Positions 10,479 to 23,251 of a stretch of 64,000 nt of DNA are shown here, one piece after another (the stretch's first letter is position 1; each line of letters begins with the position of its first letter). The stretch covers positions 173,484,861-173,548,860 of the forward strand of contig NC_081406.1 of the NCBI RefSeq assembly GCF_030272615.1, given 5' to 3'. Below the pieces are notes generated by a model. It ran no database searches, was not told where the DNA came from, and saw only the letters and a program-made list of their open reading frames with translations. A program made the translations under genes and the position numbers. The stretch comes from Cryptomeria japonica. Its lineage: Eukaryota; Streptophyta; Pinopsida; Cupressales; Cupressaceae.

Positions 10479-12143
10479 TGTGTACGGGAAAAAGTGAGAC
10501 TAAGTATGGAAACCCTAATCCCACTCTCATACACACTCATAGAATATGAAACAGCCTAGGGAGGTGACATACTTCGGGCTACTTCTTGTGTAGAAGAGAG
10601 AACCTAGGATCACCTCGGGTTTCTATTCCCTTGATGTAATTGAGAGAGATGAATGATTTAAAAATGCGATCTAACCTAGGATACAAGTAAGCAAGCAAAT
10701 CCTAATCTGGAAATGCAAATCAAAGGACAATTGATATACTGCTGAAGAGTATAGATTAGGAGGCAAAATCAGAGGTGCACCTATGTCTGAAGTCTAAGCA
10801 GAAATGTTTGGGACCAGGGTGCCACGCCACTATCCTGATTGTGCAAGTTTGTTGCTGCAACTGACATGATAGATTCTGAAGCCTGCAAGACTCTGTTATG
10901 CCAAATCTTGCTGACAAAGGGCAGGACTAGAGCGCCATGCCCCTTGTCCTAGGTAGAACCAGAGCACCATGCCCTTGTCCTTAGGTTTTCTAATGAAATC
11001 TGCACCCAAAAATTGTCTCTATGTACACCTCTGATCCCAAGACTTCCAGCAACACTCAAATCTGAACTTGTACCTGAAGTTGCCAAGTAGGGTTTTGGGT
11101 GGCTATATAGGGTTTTACCCTAGTCAAACCCCCATGTTGGTGATTTCCACCTCCACAAATAGTTGATAATGTACTGAAAATGTGTTTGCAATAACCTTGT
11201 ATGTGTGCAAGATCCTAAAATGAAAGCAAACAATCTAGAGCGACCCTAAAGAGTAAACCCTAATTGCTTATAATTGACAAAGTAAATTCTCTAAATCTAT
11301 GATGTAAAATGATCTAGAGAATGAATATTAATGAAAATGAATCTTATGCAAAGACATGAAAACAATATGAAACCATACCCAACCCCAAAGGAGAGGTACA
11401 AGCCAATCATCAGTCGATGATCTCCTATTGTTCTTCTACATCTTCAAAAAGCCCCCAAGTGATAGAATATTGCTTGATGAATGTTTGATGGATTAATGTT
11501 GAATGTTGTTAAATATTTCAAAGAACTACTCTTTCGTAGCAAAGAAGGCTCCTTATGCTCCAAAAACCTATTCCTAGATTCTTAGAAAAAGTCCACTTCA
11601 AATGAAGAAAGAGAGCTCTTAACTATGAAACCCTAGGTCTTAATTTCATGTTTAGGCCGACTTAGGATTTGAATTTCCTGCCAATCTTTTAGGGTTAAGC
11701 ATTATTGTATCATAGGATTATGCTCCCAAAATTTTGGGAAAAAGTCGAGGACCATGTGCACTCCCACCATGGTCCGACCAACTTTTTACCAAATTTTCAA
11801 GGTCGTTAGATATGATGATATTAGAGCGAATCCCAAAGTTACATCTAATTTTGAGATGTTTTGATATGCGAAATTGGGCCTACAAGATCAAAATAGTACA
11901 TAATTAGGGTTTATGATTAAATGATTTATTGAAGGAATAAAATGAAAAGGGGCACACTTAGGGTAAACGGCCCCCACTTTATAATATGTGAAGAGATGAA
12001 TTATGACTTTAGATTTAATTAAATTAATTAATTAAATGCTTAAAGGGAAATTATAATGCAAAGTGCAAACACACTAAAGCGGGTGCTAAACTAGGTGTGA
12101 AATTGTACCACCCTAGAAAGGGTGTAAAATTTATGACACTACA
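10479..12143 (-). repeat. 5' LTR of the minus-strand gypsy element
   Basis: On the minus strand the LTR starts TGTAGTGTCATAAATT (from 12,143) and ends CCGTACACA (to 10,479), about 1.67 kb. It aligns with the plus-strand LTR at 50,665-52,406 in many blocks, for example the 5' part with GGGTGGTACAATT and CACTTAG, the TAATTAATTTAATTAAAT stretch and the AAACCCTAATTATG stretch. The plus-strand LTR has about 40 extra bases just inside its 5' end. No gene in the LTR. Confidence 0.75.
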
Positions 12144-12530
12144 ACTGGAATTATGAAGCCAAAATGAAAACAACTCTAGTAAAAATAATCACTCTAGTTT
12201 TTTACTATGTCCTCCAAACTCTTATTTTTATGAGGTAAAAATCACTTATGGCTTTTTCAAGCCTTCTGGACACTCTAAAAATGTTGAAGAAGCTTCCTAT
12301 ATTACCAAAAAACTCCAATCGCCTAGATCTTACAAGAACACACATATATATATTAAACCAGATAAATAACTAGAATCTTTTTTTTATAAAATTATTCTGA
12401 TTCTCCAGGTCGCATGAGAATGCAGGACAAGAGCATACTTGTTTTTTAAGGAAAATATTATCTATCTAACAACCTTAAATCTCTCAAAAAAAAACAAAAA
12501 AACAATGACCTACACCAGGCATCAAGACTT
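12144..12530 (-). other. untranslated leader or flank between two LTRs, no gene seen
   Basis: AT-rich sequence between the gypsy LTR and the copia-type PBS at 12,531. By position it is the internal leader of the copia element, cut short by the gypsy element or by deletion. No coding similarity recognised. Confidence 0.4.
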
Positions 12531-12538
12531 TGATACCA
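12531..12538 (-). other. initiator-Met tRNA primer-binding site
   Basis: The minus strand reads TGGTATCA directly abutting the LTR end (12,539), matching the first eight bases of the usual copia PBS complementary to initiator methionine tRNA. The next bases (AAGTCTTGATGC) differ from the consensus GAGC continuation. Confidence 0.65.
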
Positions 12539-13139
12539 TGTTAAATTCTGCAGGAAACGAGAATTGAGCTAAGATCTAATGTTGGTCATAGATCACATGC
12601 AACTCGAAGCAAGAGATGATCGAAGATAAAAAGAGCTTAATGAATATAAATCTGATATGAGAGTTAAAGAGAATTTGGAGAAGAATCTCACCGAGTTGTC
12701 ACTAAACTAGTGAAAGTGAGAGTATAGTGCTTATTATATAAAAAAATAATAGCATATACTACCAAAGGGGTGCATTAACTCCTATTACCCATAAAATGTG
12801 GGAGGTTTTATCTTATTGGTATTTATACCAGAACATGTGACATAACCTCGTTACATGAAAATAAGAAAGGAGTTGAGAAAGTTGGCACATAAGGCCAAAA
12901 GAGGGTGAGAAACCCAACTACCCCATAACCCACTTAGGAAATGATAAAATAGTGGTTGCGAGAGGTGGTACAACAAACCAAAAGAGGGTGTGTAACTCAA
13001 CCACCCATGTGATGTGGAGAGTTACACATATGGCTAAAGTATTTCTCCACATATCCTCATATTAACCACTCCTAATAACCTAAGCAAGCTTAAATAATAT
13101 GTGTAAGAAAAATAAAAACCTACACTAACAACCCCAACA
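12539..13139 (-). repeat. copia-type LTR, minus strand
   Basis: On the minus strand it begins TGTTGGGGTTGTTAGTG (from 13,139) and ends TTTAACA (to 12,539), 601 bp with TG...CA ends, immediately followed by the PBS. No partner LTR or pol was found nearby, so this is the remaining 5' end of a largely deleted element. It is unrelated to the LTRs at 2,744 and 17,606. Confidence 0.65.
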
Positions 13140-14690
13140 TGTGCTCAAAATGTGATAATTAAGTTACCATTTTCAAATTCCAAAGTGAAAATCTATCACC
13201 ATTTAACTTTTTGATCCCATTGTCAACCAAACAAATAATAGATATAAATTTATCAAATTAAAGGAAGATAAAATTATTAATCATTTCCATCACTAGGGAA
13301 TATACACAAAGTCACTAAAAAACTCATGTTCTCCTAAAAATAGTTCTTAAAACTAACTTCAAGAAATAAAAATAAGGAGATAACAAGGAGCACAACCATG
13401 CATCCATTCCTCAAAAAATCACTCGATAATATCATCCATATCTCAAGGAAAATGAATGTGAGGATATAAGATGTGAAGAAAGAATACATCGAAAAAACTA
13501 CTTGGACAAATTCACCACTTAGTGGACCATCATTGATGAATGAAATTGTTCCACCAATGAAAACTTATCTATAGAGATATAGCCTAATACAAATATATTA
13601 TATATTCTCAACAAATTATCTCATTCCAACTAAAATATAAATATACATTTACATAACTAAAAGATCTCAAGGTAAAATACTCACAATGCTCATCTAGTAG
13701 ATTACCACAAACTACTACTAAAGCTATCACTACATAAGTATAAAATTTAAGACATTATCATAATTTCATGGTTTAGAATAGATCAAAATATCTAAGATAT
13801 CTCTATGGAATTAGGATATACACGTCCTTATAAAAATGATATAAGTATCCTCTAGATTAAAATAATGAAGATTTGACAAAGAAATCTCACTACTTGTCTG
13901 AGGTAGAATTGAAGGGCTCCTCATGAAAGAAACATCCACTATAGAAGATTATCCATCACAAAGTAACTAACCACATCACTAAAAAAATCTACTAAAAGTG
14001 ATCTTGGGATACACATGACACCATGATAAATGTCTCCTAACTAAAGATCGCCCATGACCCTCACATAATTTAAAAATTTAATTGCAACACCACAAACTCC
14101 TAAAAGACAAGATAAAAACACATATAGCCAAGAATGTACTACCAATTATGTAATTGCACAAATCTCCCACTAAAACTTGTTCTAAAACTTCTTATGATAG
14201 CATAGGAAATTTCTTTAGCCCCAAAATTGATGCAAGATGTTTTGGGTTGTAAGATAATATTGCATAAAAATAATATTTCTTATGTATTGGTGCAAATTTG
14301 GAAATTAGGGTTTCAATGATAAAACCACAAGCAATCCCAAATCCGCCATTACAAGGGGAAAGAGGGGTGAACCTAATAGATCTAGCCTCAATCCCACTGA
14401 GGAAGGGCTGAGAATTCTGATTAGGTTCACCTGGGTTGGAGTTTGACTTCTTCTTTCCCAAGGGTTAAATTTGATTGATTGAAATTAGGAGAAAATAGGT
14501 GATAATTGAAGTGATATGAAGGAAACAGTAAGCTACAGTTGTTCCACAGAGCCACCAACTTATATTTGGGTAGAATAAGATGTCTAAAATCTGTTGTCAG
14601 AAGTTCGACCTGATTTTTTGGGACCAAGTAGTATCAATTCACCATGATCCAAATTTTCCATCGTCAAAAGTTGAACCTATTCATCTCTAT
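13140..14690. other. no recognised gene; AT-rich repeat debris
   Basis: Short open frames (for example 14,192-14,461 minus, starting MGKKKSNSNPGEPNQN) show no family similarity that I recognise. Composition and neighbours suggest decayed retrotransposon internal sequence. Confidence 0.4.
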
Positions 14691-14699
14691 GAACTCTAT

Positions 14700-16656
14700 C
14701 GGTCCTCCTGAGTACAACTCTGCACTTGTTTCCTACACCCATAAAGAAAGGGAAAGATATTGGGGGTTAGGGGTTTGCCTAAGTCAAACCCCAATTTAGG
14801 ATTTAACCTTGAATGAAATAATGCAAATACTAAATAGATATACCTATGGTTTGCAATTGTCGATGATGATGCAATGCTCTTTACATGTAATCACAAATGT
14901 TGTATGTAATGGCATGAAAAACACATGAACATGAAAAACGCTAATCACACACACATGCTTGCACAAGGTTGATGTAACTTTGCTCCACAATGCTTGAAGA
15001 TGAATATGCAGCCTTGAAGATCTCTAAAAATGCTTGATGATGAATTCTTCATGGATGCATGAATGCTATAGATAGATAATGGATGCCAAAATAAATTTTT
15101 AGGATGTCTTTATATAGGGTTCCCTAGGTAAATTTCCGATTAGGCTGACATCCAATGGCCATGTGTAGTTGTTGTGCTTGTGAAGTGTGATACCTGCAAC
15201 TGCAACACAAACACTCAATAGATCATTACAAGCATGGTTAGCAAATAAGAATAAAATGAAAGATGAACCATGACAAAGCGACCTATCACCTCCTAAGAGA
15301 TGCGAGTATGGATTTGCTCTCAGATCTGGATAAGCAATCCCAGTGACTTGACTAAACCTAGATGGAGGATTTGAAATGATAATGATATGCAAAGATGAGA
15401 TTGATTAAGCTAGATTGATCCTAGAGACTAATTAAGCTTAAGATATGCATGATTAAGCTATGATGATGATGTAATTAAGCTAGAAAAGAAATTGATTAAG
15501 CTCCATGATTCAACAATTATGCTAGAAAATGATCAAATTAAGCTACATCTAAGATGCAATTGCCTATAACAACAATGCTCAAATGATATGCCTATAGTAA
15601 CAATGCCTAAATTGATAATGAGATGGGATCCTTTGTTCTCCAAAATGGGGGATATTTATAAGATTTCCAAGGCTAGGGATGAGGTGGTAGGAATCAACGG
15701 TCAAGATTGAGTCTGAAAATATCAAGGGTGAAATTGGAGGAGGTTCGAGAAGAGGTTGGAGGAAGAGACACTTGTCATCTCTGTGGTGACAAGTGTCAAG
15801 GAGCCTTTCTCATGAGAGGGCAAGTGTCCAAGGGAGGAGACATGTGGCCAAAGTGCCATGTGTCTCAAGGGAAGAATATGCACACCATAAGAGGTTAGGA
15901 TAAGGAGGTTAGAATGTGCAAGATAGGATAGGGTTAGGCAAACCCAAGGCTAGGTGGAATGGGTTAGGTTAGAGGGATGGTTAGGTCAAGTGGTTAGAAG
16001 TTATGAGGTATGTGGGTAATTTGAATTTAAAAATTCAAATAATAGGAAAAGACTAATTAATTTTCAACAACTCATAAATTGATTTCTTTTAATTAGTTAG
16101 AGGATTAGAAGAATTGATTGAAATGGGGGGAGGATTAATTAATTTGAATTAATTAATCAAAGGAGACCATGAAATGAACTTAATGAATAAATCCTTAGAT
16201 ATATTAATAAGTAGATGAAAGGGATAATTTAATCAAATTGCTAATGAATTCAATTAAATTAGGAAGGGGGATTAATTAAATAATTGATTATTTAATTAAT
16301 TATCTTCAGACCATTTTTAGGTGTATACAATAGCCATGAAGATCAATGTCCGGCAGGGAGATATAACACCTACCCCAATTCAAATTTGGGCCCCATTAAG
16401 AGGGACCATGGCTTTTTAGGGTGCCATGGTCTAGACCAAGGTGTGTTCCATGCCCTAGTCTCTTTGCAAACAAGACCAAGATAAGGTGCTAGGGGGAAGG
16501 GTAGCTCACCATGGGATCCACCAATGGGTGTTCATGGCCTCAAAGCTAGAGAATATGGTCAAATCGGACCTAGAGAGGAGATGAGGATAGAGCATGCTAA
16601 AGTGGGAGCACAAACATTAGGTGTAAAATGGACCGATGACAATTTATGATGCTACA
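14700..16656 (-). repeat. LTR-like remnant related to the gypsy LTR family
   Basis: At its upper end the minus strand reads TGTAGCATCATAAATTG, then TTTTACACCTAATG and CCCACTTTAGCATG, parallel to the gypsy LTR start TGTAGTGTCATAAATT ... TTTAGCAC. Near 14,780-14,800 GGTTTGCCTAAGTCAAACCCC parallels GTTTTACCCTAGTCAAACCCC at 11,113-11,133 in the gypsy LTR. The centre is not alignable by eye. The lower boundary is uncertain. ATTAAGCT words recur at about 15,410-15,550, and an 11-bp perfect hairpin stands at 15,767-15,797. Confidence 0.45.
15767..15797. repeat. perfect 11-bp inverted repeat (hairpin)
   Basis: GACACTTGTCA (15,767-15,777) and TGACAAGTGTC (15,787-15,797) are exact reverse complements with a 9-base loop. 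It lies within the LTR-like remnant; a possible regulatory stem or binding-site pair. Confidence 0.6.
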
Positions 16657-17605
16657 TCTTATAATATTTGACTTTTTGTAGGTATTTTTATTTATTTGAG
16701 AGGTCTATTACAATTGTCCACGTCAACTTTAAGGAACTACATATCACTACGATCATGTTTTCAAGATGTAGGACCTCATAACTACAACCACAAACATAGT
16801 CAAGTCTATTGTAAACATTACATTTAACTAAAATTGATTATTATTGGTTGTAGATGGAAACATACATTATATATATATATATATATAACTTTTTATGATA
16901 TATATGTATTTGGACTATTGCACATGTGTTCACTTAAGGAAGTTAGTTGAGATTAGTACTAAGTATTTAATATCTAATAGTAACTTGTTTGATCAATCTA
17001 AATATTATATGAAACTTGTGGCAATTCTTAATTTGCCTACTCTACTATATTTCCTAGAAAGGGTTATATGTGGAACCCCATTATGTTTAGATACTCTTAT
17101 CTCATTAGTGGTAGTAGCTCATATTTACAATGAACTTGCATGGAATGCTATGGTGGTGTGTGCGCTAATACCTAAGGTAAATCATTGAAGAAGCATTTTA
17201 TTTTTTAATAAATTATCTTTATCACAATACTCTAGAAGTATAGATCATGGTATCAGCCACCACATTATGTTCTATATCACCTATATAAAGAGAATTTTGA
17301 TTTGATTCAAGGATAATGGAAGGAGAACAAAAATTAAATAGCCTAAAATCAAAGATCAAAGGATAAAGTAATATAATGAATGAACCACATGATCCACTTA
17401 TGATCTATATAATTTATGGTCAATGTCTAGAGCTCTTGTAATGCATCTCTCATATGCACAAATTTGTGTTGTTTATTCTCTAGTCATATATTATTTTTTA
17501 GAATTAAACAAGAATTAGTAAAAAAACCACACTAAATAAAATTCTTGAAAATCCACAATAAGACCCTTTGACCTTGATTGCATGAGATATTATTATAGTA
17601 GATTA
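16657..17605. other. no recognised gene
   Basis: AT-rich, with a short (AT)n run at about 16,866-16,887. The 97-residue open frame at 16,895-17,188 has no recognised similarity. A TGGTATCAG at 17,248-17,256 resembles a copia PBS but no LTR is recognised before it. Confidence 0.4.
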
Positions 17606-19655
17606 TATTGGCAATATGTGTTGTCATTGATGTCAACTTGATGTCTGGCAATATGTGTTGTCCTTAATGATGGGAAGTTGTTGTATGGTCATTGATGATG
17701 TTGTGTTCTCATGGTTTGTTGAGGAAGATGCTATATGGTATTGATGGTTGATGGTGTAGTTTCCTTGAGTTGTGGATGTCCACCTTTCTTGGTGTCTAAT
17801 GCCGATACTCAATGTGATGTGTTGATGGTAATGATGATAAATCGTGGATTTGTAGCATCATGATGATGGTTAGGATGTGTTTTCCTTTGCCATGACACTC
17901 TTATTCAAGCTAATGTTGTTTTTAGAATGTTTGTAGCATAATGAGATGTGATATGCAAGAAATAGTATTTAAAATCTGGTTGGAAGTGTGTTATGCATTT
18001 CTCCGAAATTGAGGATTTGGTCTTGCAAATTTGAACATGAGATGTCTATGCTATGTGGACATTGCATTTATATATTTTCAAGTTCTTGGTATTAGTAGTT
18101 GATGTGGTTAGTGATTGTTGTTTGATGACAATTTGGTTGTTTGTCAAAAGTGGATTTGATTGGTCTAAAAAATGCTTTGAATTTCTCTGTATTGATTTTT
18201 CAAGTGATGCAACTTGGAGGACATGCTTGGAATGTTTGTGCATTGTATTAGTTCTAGTTTCAAGTGTTAAGGTGTTTTGCAAGAAGATTTATTGATCTTC
18301 TATTTAGGACTGTGTTTCTTGGCATTCTGGAAATGAAGTGTTTGTATATGTTTGTGTTGCACCAACATGTATAAATGTGATAGTGAGAAATAAGTATTTG
18401 GGAATGTTGTTGGATATTCTAGGAATGTCCTTGTGCGATTTGCATGGTGTTAGATGTTCAATTTGGTGTTGCATTGTGTCTAATGTTGTCTTTTTGGGTA
18501 ATTATTGTGGTTTGGCTTATAGGGTTTTGTTTTCCATCTTGTGTTGTGACCTTAATGATATGTGTCAACTTTTGAGAACATGTTAATTTGTATTTGGGTC
18601 CAACCTTTGGTGTGTGGGGATCTGCATTAAGTTAATTTACTTGGATGATATGTTTTTGAGCTGATTGGTTATGTGCTACATTCTTTTATCTACACTTTAC
18701 ATTGTTGTCATCCTTAGATGGTGTGCACCATGTGTATTATTTGTACTTTGTAGCCACTTAGAGAAGTGTAATATGATGTTTTAGGTCCCCTTTATCTCCT
18801 AGATTCTACCGCATTTACCACAATTATGTTTGGTGGCCAACTTAATTGGACTTATGCTTGTCCCTTGTTCTTACCATCCTAATTGATGATTTGAGATGTA
18901 AAGATTACTATATATAGAGGATCAAATTAGTGAGTGTTCTTTTCATGATCATATACTTTATGAAAAAAATTGTGATGCAAAGACAATGGATGTGTGGTGG
19001 TGATTGTTATTGGAGATGGTTGCTTGTAACAATGGTTCAAGTATAGCTTCATATTTGGAGAAGACTTTATCTTGCTGATTCAAATGTTTTGATATTGTAT
19101 CTTGCCCTAGAGAAGTGATCTGCAGTCTACAAGTCTTTATATCCTGCCCTGGAGCAGTGAGCTTCAATCTGCAAGTCCTTTTGCATCTTGTCTTGCAGCA
19201 GTGGGCTTCAACCTGCAAGTTTTCTTGTATCTTGCCTTGGAACAATAGGCTTCAACTTGCAAGTTCTTTTGTATCTTTCCTTAGACTAATGAGCTTTAGC
19301 ATGCATGTCCTTATGTACATTGCCTTGGAATAGTGCATATCATCTTGCAAATCATTTTTAGGAGGCAGTGTGCTTTCTTAGTAGTGAGCCTAAAATAGAT
19401 TTGTAATCATTTCATATATTGTGAGTTGACTCTCATCGTGGTTTTTCCCTGTTTGGGTTTTCCATGTAAATCTGGTGTTTTCTTGTGCATTGTGTTTCAT
19501 TGTTCTATTTTTCATTATTGTTGATAAGGTTAAATATATGTTGACAATGTTTTGGGAAAAAGTTAAAATATTTTAAATAAGGTCCAGATTGATTCAACCA
19601 CCACCCCCCCCCCCACCCCCCGAACCCCCCACATAGTCCTAAGGTGTGTTCAACA
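17606..19655 (+). repeat. long copia-type LTR remnant (probably solo)
   Basis: The 3' part has the layout of the copia LTR at 2,744-4,218: a CGTGGTTTTTCCCTGTTTGGG stretch (19,437-19,457), CATGTAAATCTGGTG, a poly-C region (19,602-19,630) and an end at TTCAACA (19,655). The proposed start, TATTGGCAATATGTG near 17,606, resembles the usual TGTTGGCA start with mutations. If both ends are right the LTR is about 2.05 kb. No PBS follows and no pol precedes it. It contains a 44-bp tandem array at 19,103-19,361. Open frames at 18,053-18,586 have no family similarity. Confidence 0.5.
19103..19361 (+). repeat. 44-bp tandem repeat, about six units
   Basis: Units begin at 19,103 (42 bp), 19,145, 19,189, 19,233, 19,277 and 19,321 (partial). 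Common pattern: TGCCYTGGAGCAGTGAGCTT, then CAACYTGCAAGT, then CTTTTGTATCT. The inner units are least diverged. Confidence 0.85.
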
Positions 19656-21029
19656 GGTTAAGGTGTTGATTGATCTAAAATTGGTTTATTGATTTATGGT
19701 ATGAGGTTGACAAATTAAGGTATATCAAGAAATATAATGTTATCATGTAAGTCTTCCAGCAAGTGGGTGTTCGGTAGAAGATTCATGAGACTTGAATTGG
19801 TTATGTATAGATTATCTAACTATGAGTTAGTTCACATCATTTCTCAAGATGTTACCTAGAAGTATGGATGGAGGTTGAAACCTAGTTGTAAACCAGATGG
19901 AGAAAATTTTACTACGATGAGAAACATCTATGATAGATTGGATGTGGTTGAAGATGACATAAGGAGAGGTATACAAATCTTCAATTAGATGATAGTAATA
20001 ATGGAGAGAAAGGGAAAAGGTATTTTGAATATTTTCTATTTAAATAAGAGGACACGAGGAGAGGTATTATAAACCTTCAATTATATGATAATAAACGTGG
20101 AGAAAAGAGGAGAGGTATGGTGAATATTTAATATTTAAAAACGAGGATAAATATGTCAACATGTTGAAAGAGATCACTAGACTTTGTAAAAAATGAAGGA
20201 TGTTCTAAATATGAATATGATACTAACCCTAGTAGAGTGAAGTTTATAAGGAAAAAATAAATAAAAAGTACATTTTCTAATCTAGCAAAAAGTGATAGGA
20301 CATTACCAAGTCAATCAAACCATCTCCTGCATAATCCTATGAGAGAAAAGTATATATACAAGATTATAGAATAAACGTAATGCAAAGATCAAAGATATAT
20401 CATAAGATTACACAAGATAGACCTTGCAAAAACCCTTAAAAGGAAAAATCGAACCTGTAAAAGCATCCACACTCATTGTATTATTTATCAATGAAACATT
20501 TCAATATATTTACAAACTCTATAAATAATTATGAAACATAAAACTTCTCCAATGGATCCTCCATGTGTCTAAACATAATGGGTAAACATGCAACCACACA
20601 TCCCATGTCATGTTTCACATATGCACTCTACAAGAGAGCTCAATTCAAATGGCAACCAAGTCAAACAACTAACTACTTGACTAGCAAACCCCAACCACTA
20701 AATATGTGCTTAATTTTATAGATTCAATCACACACAAAATAACTAAGTGGTATATGTAAAACCATGTGCGTCAAACCGTTGATCCCAACATTTACTTTTT
20801 GGTACTAAGTTTTCCTAGTATTAAATATTTTTCCAATGTGCAAACCACAAAAATATCTACCAATTTGTTACATACAACTTTACAAGTGGACCCAAATAAA
20901 CATTTAATGTGTGTGAAGACATCTCTAAAGATGTACCACAAATAGATGTTTATTTTACATTATCAAAATATCTTTCTAGTCCAAGTTGTAGACCACTCTT
21001 TTCCTAAGAGGTTCACTCAATTAAGAATA
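19656..21029. other. no recognised gene; contains a 95-bp tandem duplication
   Basis: AT-rich DNA. AGGAGAGGT-headed segments at 19,962-20,056 and 20,057-20,155 are diverged tandem copies (each with CTTCAATTA-ATGATA and GGTATKKTGAATATTT). The stretch 20,390-20,470 has weak similarity to 30,320-30,390 and 42,150-42,220. Confidence 0.45.
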
Positions 21030-22080
21030 AAAAGATAAGCCTAAAATTGAAGGATGTGACAAAATGGTAAGAAAAACTAAAAGAAAACTTTACTCCTACC
21101 AAGTATCCACTAGATCTATTGAAGATGTTATAAAATCTAGAGCTAAAAGACATGAGTGTGAAAGAATATTTAAAGGAGTATATAAGCTATTGATTAGAGA
21201 ACATCATCATGACTATAACCGAGAAAAAGTGGCTAGGTATAACTATCTAGTCTATTGATGAACCATATCCATTTGCTCTAAAAGTTGATGAAGAGTTGAA
21301 TAAAAGATTTCAAGATAAGAAGAAAAAGAGAGGTAAGAATCAAGGATGTGGAAGAGGAAATCATAATGATGATATATTCCTATGGAATACACAAAAAAAA
21401 CATAGTATCAAATTTGATAAATTATTCAAGAAGTTGAGGCAAAGATGAAAGAGTTGTTTGAAGATCATCAAAAGGAAGCATTTGTGCAAGTGTGGAGGTG
21501 AATGTTATATTTGAGCATAACCTATCGCAAGGAGAGTATTGATTGGGGGTCTAAAATAATTGCAAGAGCAACACATGGATATCGAAGTTTCTTCTAGAAT
21601 GAATAAGTATACTAAAGAAGAGTTATTATTTATCAAAAAGAATTTCTTGAATCCTTCTAAAAATTTATGACCATAATTGTGTTATAGTTTAACAAAATGT
21701 TGATATCTTCTCTTTTGGAGAGAGGGATAACAATAGTAGTTGTCCACTCAAATAGAAGCCATCTTGAATGATGTTCACAGTTTTATATATATCTTTTGAG
21801 AGTTCCACATAAGTTTACTACTAAAAATTTCTTCTTTCTCATGATTGACAATTGACTTTAGGAAATAAAACTCATTAATACATATTATTGATTCCTCATT
21901 TCAGACAAGACACATTTTCTTTTCCTTTATCTCATTTCTAAAACAAATCTCCTTCCTTTCTGTCATCCATAATATTTGTTTAACTAAATTTGATAATCAT
22001 ATGATCATATTTAAACATTTTAATCAAAATTTAAAGATGACTATCTAATAGCCCAACTTTTCTAGATTTTATTTTAGACT
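21030..22080 (+). pseudogene. decayed retrotransposon gag fragment, copy 1
   Basis: The plus strand encodes in broken frames a segment like YPFALKVDEELNKRFQDKKK, then a Gly/Arg/Asn-rich stretch (KNQGCGRGNH), then a degenerate zinc-knuckle region near 21,485-21,530 (CKCGGEC). Three related copies (31,030, 42,545 and 45,690) show the same order, and in copies 2 and 4 the knuckle reads KCGGxDxRxFKCN. All are full of stops. This is the 5' neighbour, in plus coordinates, of HMA copy A and part of the duplicated unit. Confidence 0.5.
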
Positions 22081-23251
22081 TTATAAAGAAATTATTTGTA
22101 AGATTATCAACGCCTAGTTAAGTGTGAATTGCCATGCAGAAATGAGCTATAACCCATGAGAACGAAGCAGTAGAGTTCTAATTTACAATTGTTAGCACTG
22201 TCAATAATCGCTTCAATCAGAGCTTTGAACAACCTTTGCACAGTAAACATGCCCCAAAATTATATAAAAACTCAAGACAGATACTTGCCACGACCTGGTG
22301 GATGTTAACCACTGAAATATTTCTAGTTGATTAGCAATTGTTTAATTACCGAAGTCATGCCCACTGGCTTAGAGTAGGAGACCCAAATAATTTATTGTGA
22401 AGGCAGAAATGCTATGTGTGGGTTAGATTAAAATTTTATTTAGGCCAGGGAGTGTGATCTCTGTGCAGGTTTTCTCTGCCAGAACGAGCTGGGCTATGTT
22501 TATTTTGACAAGGTCAGGCTTATTGCCTGCTAAGCACAATGATTTCCATTGGCTTTCTCCATGGACTATCATCTTGTAAATAAGGGTATGGTTTGGTATG
22601 GTTTGATCTATGCCCAGCCCTTAACTACCAGGTTTAAGGCCTACCTAGGCTTTCTTCCAGTATTCTAAGAATGTCAAATTGTAGCCCTACCAAGTCAGAA
22701 GTGGACTAATTTTTCAGAACATGGTCACGGTTCGAGTCCTGTTAAGGGTTTCACTGGCGTGAGTTGGACAGTGGTAGACTTTCAACCTCTTTTACTTTGC
22801 CAGGTGTGGGGAATTTGGTTTTAGTTATCCAAAAGGAGCCAAAAAGGGCAGGCAAATTGATTCGCTGATCGCAATTCCTTTTTGCTTTGACGATCTTCTC
22901 AGCACAAAACTTTCTTCTAATGCAAAAACTGTGTAGATATGATATTACAGTCTCCGCAGTATTACATCCCAAGAAATTACATTTCTCACAGCCCTTTCGA
23001 TAAATTTAACACAGGCCATAGCAAAAGTAAAATAAAAAATCTCATTCGCATTTCGGTACAAATCCAGGTTGCCCCGAAACTTATAAACCCTATTTCATGC
23101 CCTGTCCTGCCCTGCTCTGGAGCTGGAGCCTGGGACCGAGACTCAAATGGAACCCTATTTCATGCCCTGTCCTGCTCTGCTCTGGAGCTGGGACCGGCAC
23201 TCAAATAAAACCCCCTTACTTTACAAATAGTGGCTGTTTATAAGCACACAC
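22081..23251. repeat. 3' flank of HMA copy A, shared by all five units
   Basis: Conserved in the same order beside copies B, C, D and E: GAGCTATAACCCATGAGAA, GTGATCTCTGTGCAGGTTTT, a tRNA B-box-like GGTTCGAGTCC (22,729-22,739), TTTGCCAGGTGTG, CACAGCCCTTTCGATAAATT, and CATGCCCTGTCCTGCCCTGC. The last block is tandemly duplicated only here with a 65-bp period (23,086-23,150 and 23,151-23,208). Non-coding; part of it is likely the 3' UTR of the gene. Confidence 0.75.

Larger units (their letters stand above)
6076..12143 (-). mobile_element. Ty3/gypsy LTR retrotransposon, minus strand, 5' LTR to RNase H
   Basis: Reading on the minus strand: LTR (12,143 to 10,479), primer-binding site, leader, gag-like region, protease, G-patch-like region, reverse transcriptase and RNase H. 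The order protease-RT-RNase H without a preceding integrase marks gypsy. No integrase motifs are visible before coding similarity ends near 6,076. Stops and frameshifts occur in every part. The same family is present on the plus strand at 50,665-55,903. The region before the protease (EYDLIEQLKATPAKISL) resembles that of Tat/Athila-type plant gypsy elements; that lineage call is inference. Confidence 0.85.

Noticed and set aside
16895-17188. 97-residue open frame
   Set aside because: No recognised domain, no paralogue in the window, AT-rich surroundings with an (AT)n run.
17248-17256. TGGTATCAG resembling an initiator-Met PBS preceded by CA
   Set aside because: No LTR-like sequence recognised upstream and the following bases do not continue the PBS; likely chance.
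18053-18586. Two Cys/Val-rich open frames
   Set aside because: They lie inside a copia-type LTR and have no similarity to retroelement or host proteins.
22690-22745. tRNA gene at the B-box-like site
   Set aside because: No A box at a proper distance, no acceptor or anticodon stem, and one copy has lost the B-box consensus.
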